Positions 57,801-64,000 of a stretch of DNA of 64,000 nt are shown here, piece by piece (positions within the stretch are counted from its first letter, which is position 1; each line of letters begins with the position of its first letter). A program made the translations under genes and the position numbers. The DNA is from Dama dama (lineage: Eukaryota; Chordata; Mammalia; Artiodactyla; Cervidae), in NCBI RefSeq assembly GCF_033118175.1, contig NC_083693.1, positions 27,847,981 through 27,911,980 on the forward strand, written 5' to 3'. Below the pieces are notes generated by a model. It ran no database searches and was not told where the DNA came from. It was given only the letters and a program-made list of their open reading frames with translations.

Positions 57801-59299
57801 ATTTTTTCAGAGGGACCATTTTTCAGAGGACCGCTGCGTGGCCATGAAAAGCCTACGTGATTGTGACCCTCCCTGCCTCCCACTGGCTTCCTACAGAGAC
57901 GCACATCCTTGGAGCAGAGAACAGATTGAGTGAAGCTCACCAGCTTCCAGAGACCCACAGTGGGCACCCGGGGCACCATCTCTCCAGCTCTTGACCCACC
58001 CAATCCCCTGGAAATCCCCAGGTCCAGCTCCTGAGCTCCTGAACCCACTGCTAGGCTCCCCTGAAACCCCCCCACCCCACCCCCACACACACCCCCGCCC
58101 CACAGTGTACTTCCAAGGCAGAGTTTCCCTGGCAATCTCACTCCCACCCTCCTTGCTGCATCCTTAGGGAGGCTGAGATGCTGTGGCCTGCAGGTGGGAG
58201 AGGCTGCGCTGGGTCCATCCTGTTTTCCCCTGCCCTCCCCTCCACCCCACCCTTGGCTGTTTATTTTGTCACCCCAGGGCCAGCTGGGTTGAAGGTGGCG
58301 AGGTTGAGGGGTGGGGGTGAATGGTCCAGCCACGATATGGGCCAAGCTTATCTCCTGGGCCAGGATTCAGGGGGCACCTCCTGAGCTGCACACTTCCCTC
58401 AAACTGTTAGCTGCAAGAATGCGTTTGGAGTCTCCATTAACCCAAGAGGGCTGGTGGGCTTGGGAGTGAGCAGGACCACAATTCCTCCCGGTTTTATAGC
58501 CCCATCGCGCTGGGGGCCAAGGCACAGGGAGGTCTGATGCTTAGGAGAACAGTTCCCCAGCCGAATCCGCCCAAATGCCTTCCTCAGACGCCAGCCGGCA
58601 CTTCAGTGTCAACCCTTCTCAGCATCCCACCCACTTTGCGGGTCTCCAAGGAATGGGAGCCTTGTGGGGGGGCGGGGGTGGAGATAGGCGAGAGTTATCT
58701 CCTGAACCCTCCCTATGCCATCCACACCCTTCTCTGGATGGTAGGATTGGGGGGTGGGGGTCACCTGGCTGAGGTCAGTGGAAGAGAATCTGGACAGGCT
58801 CCCGCTCTCCGCCCGATGTCTGACCCCCACCCCTACCAAAGAAAAATGCCACCCCCCCCCAAAAAAAAAGAGCAGGCCATCATAGGTCTCACTCAGATGG
58901 GGCAGAACCAAGCAATGCCAATCGGAGTTCGATTTTTCGAATAAACGATCACAGAAGAAGCCCCATCTCCCAAACACACAAGCCTTCCCTCCTCCCTTCA
59001 GCAGCCTGACTCGGAATTACTGGAACAGTTATCAAAGCTCAAAGAGGAACGGGATCTGTAGGCGCCGAGATGCAGATGAGGGTGGGAATCAGGGGGTGGG
59101 GGGTGGCTGTCTCGGAAATGCCCAAAACGGGGTGGGAGAGGGCGGGCGAGAGGGAAGAGGAAGGGGTAGGCGTCCATGGCTGCCTCGACAGGTCCAAAGT
59201 CTCCCAGCGAGCAGCCAGCTTCCAACTTGTTTACTTGACGGCGTGTTTTGAGGTTTCCAAACTGAAAGAGTCAAACCTCTCGGCTGGATCGAGAGCAGT
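54801..59299. other. long unique, repeat-poor intronic block near the promoter
   Basis: About 4.5 kb with no recognised SINE or LINE, G+C-rich, with simple C- or G-rich patches at 58060-58100, 58660-58680 and 58849-58868 (C run then A run). ORFs of up to 188 codons show no family. Repeat loss near the 5' end fits regulatory constraint, which would need alignment to confirm. Confidence 0.5.
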
Positions 59300-59549
59300 C
59301 CCTATCTGTCACCTTTCCTCCCGGCTAAGCGCTGCCGCCGCCGCCACTGTCGCTGCCCGGCGCCGTTGCCAGGGAATCGAACCTCGTCTACTTTATTCCA
59401 CTTGAGCGTGGCCAAACTGTTGCTATTTAGTGGGGGGCCAAGAACCCCATTCACACCCTCGAAACGAGCCGCAGCGGGTGGGGGGCGAGGGCGGGAGCTG
59501 GGTCCCGCGTGCCCCGGCCGCTGGGGTCCTCTCGGGGGAGAGGCACACT

Positions 59550-59577
59550 CACGCGCGCGCGCGCGCGCACACACACA

Positions 59578-59617
<40 letters not shown>

Positions 59618-59618
59618 T
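59550..59618. repeat. (CG)n(CA)n compound microsatellite
   Basis: An uninterrupted alternating pyrimidine-purine tract begins as CG repeats, passes into CA repeats with one TA step, and ends ACGCAT. Such tracts are the classic Z-DNA-forming sequence. It lies in the NTRK3 intron, 219 bases beyond the splice donor, at the edge of the CpG island. Confidence 0.95.
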
Positions 59619-59836
59619 CGCCGGATCACGCCTCGCCAAGGCCGAAGTCACCTGGAATACGCAGCCCGGGAGCATCTCCCGAGCCAGAGCGAGCCTGACG
59701 CGCGCCCGGCGGGCGGCGGGCAGCGGGCAGCGGCGAGCTGGGGCGGGCGGAGGGCCGGCTCCCGGCTGCGGGCCGGCGGGCGAGAGGGAGACGCGGAGCG
59801 AGGGGAGAGGCGGCGGGGCTGGGGAGCGGCCGCCTG

Positions 59837-59842
59837 ACTTAC
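59837..59842 (-). other. NTRK3: NTRK3 5' splice site (donor)
   Basis: On the minus strand the exon end TCCAT is followed by GTAAGTCAG, a near-perfect U1 donor. It interrupts codon 83 after the second base (phase 2), as expected for the first coding exon of Trk genes. Confidence 0.93.
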
Positions 59843-60090
59843 ATGGAAGTGATATTCCTTGAGATGTCCGTGATGTTGATGCTGGCGTTCCCATTGCTGT
59901 TCCCTGAATCCTGCCCTTCCAGGAGCGGGAAGAGGTTCCCATCGTCCGGCCGCCGGCAATTGATCTCAGTCTTGCTGCAGACACAATTTGCAGGGCAAGC
60001 CAACACGGAGCCCACATAGTCCAGCCAGACGCTTCCCAGCAAGAAAATCCGCCAGAAACTACACTTGGCTGGGCAAAGAGAGACATCCAT
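59843..60090 (-). CDS. NTRK3: NTRK3 (TrkC) first coding exon, partial
   Basis: This encodes the N-terminus of the neurotrophin-3 receptor tyrosine kinase TrkC, a plasma-membrane receptor of neurons. The exon gives 82 full codons plus two bases of the next. Residues 1-31 form a signal peptide with a hydrophobic core (IFLLGSVWL) ending in SVLA. The mature part opens with a cysteine cluster, C32, C36, C38 and C45 (CPANCVC followed by C), which is the LRR N-terminal cap of Trk receptors. Sequons lie at N68 (NAS), N72 (NIT) and N79 (NIT). The reading is essentially the known mammalian TrkC start. The ATG has G at -3 and G at +4. The exon ends after AT of codon 83 at a GTAAGT donor, so the M an unspliced reading gives at 83 is not real; mammalian TrkC has Ile there. 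Ig domains, transmembrane helix and kinase are encoded by exons to the left of this window. Confidence 0.97.
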
Positions 60091-60105
60091 CTCCGATCGC
60101 TGCTT

Positions 60106-60150
60106 CTAAAAAAGAGGAGGAGGAGAGGAGAGGGGGTGGGGTGGGGGGAG
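60106..60150 (-). other. NTRK3: NTRK3 3' splice site (acceptor) and pyrimidine tract
   Basis: Read on the minus strand, about 40 bases of almost pure C/T end in TTTTTTAG, and the exon would begin at 60105 with AAGCAGCGATC. This leaves only 15 bases of 5' UTR before the start codon and gives an exon of 263 bases. It implies a separate non-coding exon upstream. The acceptor is strong by inspection; its use is inferred. Confidence 0.8.
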
Positions 60151-60161
60151 TGGGGAGAGCT

Positions 60162-60179
60162 GGGGGGGGGGGGGGGGGG
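60162..60179. repeat. G18 homopolymer in the 5' UTR intron
   Basis: Eighteen uninterrupted G on the plus strand read as C18 in the pyrimidine-rich part of the short intron upstream of the coding exon. Length may be polymorphic or misassembled. Confidence 0.9.
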
Positions 60180-60246
60180 AAGGAAACAAAGACGGCGAGG
60201 GAGGGGGGAAGGGGGAGGGGGCCTCTGCCTTTGAAACGCCGTGCGA

Positions 60247-60279
60247 TCAGATGCAAAATCCTTCAGCGTCTGAAACCAT
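60247..60279 (-). other. upstream ORF 2 in candidate NTRK3 5' UTR
   Basis: A ten-codon ORF (MVSDAEGFCI) ends in TGA. Its ATG has G at -3 and G at +4. It lies just right of the candidate exon-1 end and so would be in the spliced leader. Together with the first upstream ORF it could lower translation of the receptor. Confidence 0.55.
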
Positions 60280-60326
60280 CGCGGCCGCCGCCGCCGCCGC
60301 CGCTGGGTGGGAGCCGCGGGGAGCGC

Positions 60327-60350
60327 CTAGTGGCGCGGTCTGCCTGGCAT
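60327..60350 (-). other. upstream ORF 1 in candidate NTRK3 5' UTR
   Basis: The minus strand reads GCCACCATGC, a textbook Kozak context apart from C at +4. It opens a seven-codon ORF (MPGRPRH) closed by TAG. If exon 1 covers this site, scanning ribosomes would meet it before the TrkC start. The ORF is directly seen; its presence in the mRNA is inferred. Confidence 0.55.
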
Positions 60351-60463
60351 GGTGGCCGGCTCGGCGCTCGCCGGCTCGCCGGGTCCGGGGGCTCGGGAAG
60401 CGAGCCGACTGACTGCTCTCCGACTCCGAGACTTTGCAGGGTGGCAACAGACGGTGGGGAGGC

Positions 60464-60487
60464 AAAAAAGAAAAAAAAAAAAAAAAA
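60464..60487. repeat. A-rich homopolymer
   Basis: A run of A broken by a single G on the plus strand sits within the CpG island. It would be U-rich if present in the NTRK3 leader. Confidence 0.8.
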
Positions 60488-60559
60488 GGCAAAAGGAAAA
60501 TATGGTGCGAAAGTCACCAAGTCCCACCTACTGGGCAGAATTAAAACGGACACACCTGC

Positions 60560-60600
60560 AAAATACACACACTCACACACACTCACACATCCACACACCC
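60560..60600. repeat. (CA)n-like imperfect microsatellite
   Basis: Short ACACAC runs interrupted by TCAC and TCC lie between the A-rich run and the GGCGCCGGG stretch. Confidence 0.7.
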
Positions 60601-60718
60601 GGCGCCGGGAGGAGGAGAAGATGCAGTCGGAGCCGCAGCAGCCGCCGCGAATGGCTCGCCGCGCGCCTGCAGAAATGCACAAGTGCTCCGAGCCTTACGA
60701 AACGCACGGGTTATCGGA

Positions 60719-60955
60719 GCGTCTTCCTCGGCCCCCTCCCTCTCTCCCCCTCCCTCTCTCCCACTCCCTCCTCCTCTCCCCTCCCTCCTCGCGGCCTCCT
60801 CCACCCCCCGCCCCCCGCCCCGGCTGGGAGCGGCAAGAGAGCGGAATCTCCCCCCCTCCCTCCCTCTCCCACTCCCCTCCCAACACCCCGCTCCCTCTCC
60901 CCGCCCGTCCTCTCCCCTCCTCCCCACCCACCCACCCACCCACTCGCCGGCTCGC
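60719..60955. repeat. C/T-rich homopyrimidine tract, promoter side
   Basis: This is about 235 bases of mainly CCCTCC/CTCTCC units on the plus strand (homopurine on minus), with short interruptions. Many GGGAGGG-like units on the minus strand could form G-quadruplex or triplex structure. It lies in the island upstream of the candidate exon. Confidence 0.7.
60804..60822 (-). promoter_or_regulatory. GC boxes (Sp1/KLF-like)
   Basis: The minus strand reads overlapping GGGGCGGGG-type boxes inside the CpG island, upstream of the candidate exon 1. The spacing to the gene fits a core promoter without a TATA box. Binding is inferred from motif only. Confidence 0.5.
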
Positions 60956-61750
60956 GGCGCTCGCCCGCACCGCCACCCGCAGCCGCACGACCGCCCGCTC
61001 CACGCCTAGCGGCCCGGCGCCCGCTCGCCGCAGCCCAGGGGAAAGCCAGACGGAAGGGAAAAAGTTGCAGTTGGGATTGCGAGGGTCTGGACTGGGGAGG
61101 GGGACTTGGCGAGCTGGCGGCGCGACGCGGAAAGGCGCTCTCCTTTCCACTTTTTGGCCCTCGCGCTGCCCGGTTTTGCTGCAATCCGGACAGCGAAAGG
61201 AAGTAAAATGAGCGCGGCCGAGGTGACTGGAGAGCGCTCCCGAGCCCGGCTGGGGTCGGGGAGGGGCACAGGCTCGGAGACGGCGATCGGGAGTGCGAGG
61301 GCGCACAGGAACCCCAGAGAGGCGCCCGGGGCCGGGGACCCGCGCCTGAACGCGCGGTCCTCGGTCTACGCGACACTCGTTTCCGTAATCTAGACCCGGG
61401 AGCTAGGATCAGCTGGGAGGGGACTGCGGGACACGGCTGGGTAGGTGCCCCCGCGCCCCCTGCGCCTTCTTGGCGGTGGGTTTTGCGTCCTTGGGCAGAC
61501 AGGGAGCCAGGAAAGAAGGAACTAGCGCCGAAAGGGCTGCCCTGGAGATCCGAGGTGGCTCGGGGCGAACCGTGCGTGCGAGAAAAACCGCCGGGGAAAT
61601 TGAGATGCAAGGGGCATTTTTTGGCAAGCACCAGGCCAGTACCGTCAGAGGCCGGCTTCTCGGGGTTCGGCGATCGGGTGCGCTGCGCTGGCTGCCGGGC
61701 GAGGGGGTGGGCGAGCTGCTTTCTCCGGATTCGGGGGCACAGGACCTCCC

Positions 61751-63009
61751 CCCCTTCCCTCCCACACAAGCACCCCTTCCTGGTAGGGGAGCAAAGCAGG
61801 TGCAGCCTGCCACACGAGCTCGGTCCCCCGCGGGAGAGGAGGCGAGCCCCCGTTCTTCGCCTTGGTAGAGATTTTTCCTTTTTAATCAAACGTCAGAATG
61901 CCAAGTGTGAGATGTTTGCTGAGACAGCCGGAGCATTCGCGGTGGGAAAGGAGAAGAAAGGGTTAGGGAAGTCCGAGCCGGCAGACACACTACAGCATTC
62001 ACGCGCAGAAGAAAGCGGCGCTCTCCTCGCCGACTTGGAGGAGGGCAGGCGAGGAAGCGAACACGCTGAATTCAGCTGCATCCAGCATCTGAAAGGATTC
62101 TCCCCCGCCCCCCTGTGGATTCCGATGCAGGTCATGCAACTTGCGGGCAAGATGGAGGGATGGGGGAGATGCGGGTGCCACCGGCCCGCCCCGGGCGCAG
62201 TCTCAGGCTGGCTGGGAGCCTGAGAGTGGCTCTGTCGCTGTGAGTAAACTTGGAAGCAAAAAAAAAAAAAAAAAAGAACGAAAGAAAGAAAAGAACGCTT
62301 CTATAAAAGGCAATTCTTCCCGACTCCCTCTTACATTCCACCTTCCCTTGGCCTCGGTGAGACTTTTACCCCCTGTTGCCAGTGTGGCCTCCTTACCAGA
62401 CTGGCATTTTGCCCTCCCGCCAGCAGGAGGGGACAGAGAGTGGAGACCTCCGTAGACTCTCAAACCAGTTCCTACTGGACCAAGGCCGTCTCTGATAGCC
62501 TCCAGTGCCAGTCTGTGATGAGCTCTGGAATTTCTGCTTGAGAATCAGGGAAACTGAGGTGTACTCAAAGCTGTCCCTTGGCCTTTTTTCAGGCGGTAGC
62601 AGAGAAACAGGGAGAACTTTTCTCAGACCAGATCTAGGGAAAGTCCCATAAGCAGGGTATGCCATGTGGATTTGGCCCTGGCCTGGAACTAAGACAGTTG
62701 TATCTTAAAGGTGCCCTGCACACTTTTATTGAGAAAGAAATTATTTCTAACACTTCCAGCAGAGAAGGGGCGGTGTCCAAAAGTCAGAACAAATTTAAAA
62801 CACTTGTAAAAACCTCTTTGGAGATGGTACAAGGGCAGCTGTGGAGCAAGGGGCCCTGATGAGACAAGAAGCCTTTCATCCTGCCAATGTGATGGGATTA
62901 AGATGAGGCGTTATGTTTATGCTGGAGCTCCAGGCTTCAGCAGGAAGTGGCAACTTAGAAGGAGGAAGGCCCTTTTAAAAGCTGACATGATGGGCCAGGA
63001 GTGGAGAGA
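61751..63009. other. 5' flank of NTRK3, unique
   Basis: CpG density falls off through this stretch. There is an A run at about 62258-62275 followed by GAAAGAAAGAAAAGAA. No gene or transposon recognised. Confidence 0.45.
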
Positions 63010-63275
63010 GCAGAGTTCTACTTGGGAACTCAGGGAAATCACTTATGTATGGCCTCTAGACCTCAGCTTTCATATCTGTAAGAATGACTAGATTGGTCCA
63101 CGCTGCCCAAAGTGTGATCCTTTGACTAGCAGCATCCGCATCACCTGGAAGCTTGGTAGAAATGCAATATCTGAGATACCACCCCAGACTGAGTAAACCA
63201 GAATATCCATTTTAACACGCTCCCCAGGTGAGTCATAAACGTATTACAGTGTGAGAGGCACTGAGATGACTCCCA
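63010..63275. repeat. MIR fragment then MER5A-like fossil
   Basis: About 63015-63097 shows MIR text (CTCAGCTTTCATATCTGTAA). From 63098, GCATCACCTGGAAGCTTGGT, ACCACCCCAGACTGAGTAAA and CGCTCCCCAGGTGAGTC match the two arms and middle of MER5A. Confidence 0.7.
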
Positions 63276-64000
63276 AAGTCCCTTCCCGCTTGGATAGTCT
63301 CTGCTTCTACATGGATCTGGGTGGAACGGACTTTCGAGAAAAAAAAAAAGGAGCAGGGCGTTACAGTGGTGTGGCTTCTCAGAATATTATTCAGTTAGGG
63401 TGACAAAAACTGGGTGTTTCAGATGTAAGGGTCTTGTCAAAAAACAGACCTGTGAAGTTTCACTACAAGTGCAAGGGAGAATATTCTCATCCTTCATTCG
63501 TTCTTAATCTCCGAGGACAGCCAGATCTCGAAGAGGGGGCAGGAGAAATTGTCCAGCGCAGATACCCTGCTCTTGGCCAGCTGGGGTACAGAGCATCTGG
63601 GGTGTCTTGTCTGCTTGGTGAGAATGTCCTGGTTGACAAGGAAGAGTGGCCATCACATGACCATGATTCCTAGCCTCTGGGTCCTAGAGATATCATGACC
63701 TGCCAATCAGGGGATAATCCCTCCCATCTCTTGCAGCTAGCATCTTAGAAAGGAGGAGACTTACCAGTGGATGCCATGCTGATCAACAAGAGGCAGGGGT
63801 GGGCAGAGTTTTTTGAACAGTAAATAAACCTTCAGAAACCTTTTAATACTGAGCAGACACCCTCTGGTACCAGGGGCGGGGAGAAGACAGGAACATTCCT
63901 AAGATCTGGATGTGGTCCCCTACGGGTCAGGCCAGAGTGAGGGGCTGCCTTCCAGAGCACAGTGATCCAACCTTCCAGACATCTAGAGAAACTGAACATG
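63276..64000. other. 5' flank, unique
   Basis: No gene or transposon recognised. A short A run lies at about 63340-63350. Confidence 0.4.

Larger units (their letters stand above)
1..59842 (-). other. NTRK3: NTRK3 intron following the first coding exon (partial)
   Basis: Transcription runs right to left from the exon at the right end, so all sequence left of the donor is intronic unless another gene lies inside. No further Trk exon was recognised and no other spliced or intronless gene is supported. A first intron of more than 59 kb fits the very large size of NTRK3 in other mammals. The intron is filled with ruminant SINEs and LINE fragments listed separately. Confidence 0.85.
60229..60680 (-). 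other. NTRK3: candidate NTRK3 non-coding exon 1 (5' UTR)
   Basis: The acceptor requires an upstream exon. The closest plausible end is at 60229, where minus-strand CAAAG is followed by GCAGAG. This would be a GC-AG donor and a 123-base intron. No good GT donor was found in the same stretch. The right boundary (transcription start) cannot be read and is only a guess placed below the GC boxes. The segment holds two short upstream ORFs, a GCC trinucleotide run, a T-rich run of about 24 bases (A-rich on +) and a GT-rich microsatellite (CA on +). Confidence 0.45.
59300..61750. promoter_or_regulatory. CpG island at the NTRK3 5' end
   Basis: G+C and CpG density rise sharply here compared with the intron to the left, with runs such as GCGGCCGCCGCC, GGCGCCGG and CGCGCGCC throughout. 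The island covers the first coding exon, the candidate non-coding exon and the flank beyond it. TATA-less CpG-island promoters are usual for this kind of gene. No transcription start can be placed from sequence alone. An antisense transcript from a bidirectional promoter is possible but nothing here proves one. Confidence 0.85.

Noticed and set aside
57779..58345. 188-codon minus-strand ORF
   Set aside because: G-rich, no domain, no splice-site support and overlapped on the other strand.
1..59842. Further NTRK3 exons inside the window
   Set aside because: No reading resembling the next Trk leucine-rich-repeat exons was found, though such exons are short and could be missed by eye.
59988..61211. 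407-codon plus-strand ORF over the CpG island
   Set aside because: It runs antisense across the NTRK3 exon and through homopolymers and C/T tracts. The protein is low-complexity P/S/R/K, with no domain. Stops are scarce because of composition.
60711..61889. 392-codon minus-strand ORF upstream of NTRK3
   Set aside because: It overlaps other long ORFs in several frames, its product is G/R/E-rich low complexity, and no family was recognised.
61483..62223. 246-codon plus-strand ORF in the 5' flank
   Set aside because: No recognised domain. It starts in the CpG island and is overlapped by ORFs on both strands.
62405..62420. CTCF-like CCAGCAGGAGGGGA in the 5' flank
   Set aside because: Two core positions differ from the pattern, so it was not listed as a site.
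1..64000. Many evenly spread similar direct repeats, as in a CRISPR array or satellite
   Set aside because: They are dispersed BOV-A2, CHR and BovB copies in both orientations with unequal spacing; this is mammalian DNA.

Overview
The window is nuclear DNA from a ruminant, most likely a bovid. It is dense in BOV-A2 SINEs, the RTE-type LINE BovB with its 3' fragments, and cetartiodactyl tRNA-derived CHR-type SINEs, on an older layer of MIR, MER5-like DNA transposon, MaLR LTR and L1 fossils. The species cannot be fixed from sequence alone.

Only one protein-coding exon is supported. It lies on the minus strand near the right end (59843-60090) and is the first coding exon of NTRK3, the TrkC neurotrophin-3 receptor. 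It encodes the signal peptide, the start of the LRR N-cap and three N-glycosylation sequons, and ends at a consensus GTAAGT donor. An AG acceptor with a long pyrimidine tract lies 15 bases upstream of the ATG, so at least one non-coding 5' exon lies further right, inside a CpG island (about 59.3-61.75 kb). Two short upstream ORFs, GC boxes and a polypyrimidine tract are found there.

Because the gene runs right to left, everything from 1 to 59842 reads as the intron that follows this exon. No second coding exon was recognised in it. The content is mostly unique intronic sequence broken by roughly 85 repeats. Several repeats are nested and give relative ages: an inverted L1 split by BovB (10.9-12.0 kb), an old element holding L1, CHR and BOV-A2 (15.1-16.2 kb), an L1 interrupted three times (18.7-20.6 kb), a BOV-A2 split by BovB (47.8-48.2 kb) and an internally inverted BovB with a possible target duplication (31.0-31.4 kb).

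Possible regulatory DNA inside the intron includes two CTCF-like motifs (48.2 and 51.0 kb), a CpG-rich islet near 51 kb, a TATA-like site near 22.25 kb, A+T-rich blocks with FOX-like motifs near 36.8 kb and 54.7 kb, and a 69-base alternating purine-pyrimidine tract 219 bases inside the intron from the splice donor. The window holds no operon, CRISPR array, prophage or other novel multi-gene system. The long ORFs in the GC-rich promoter region look like compositional artefacts.
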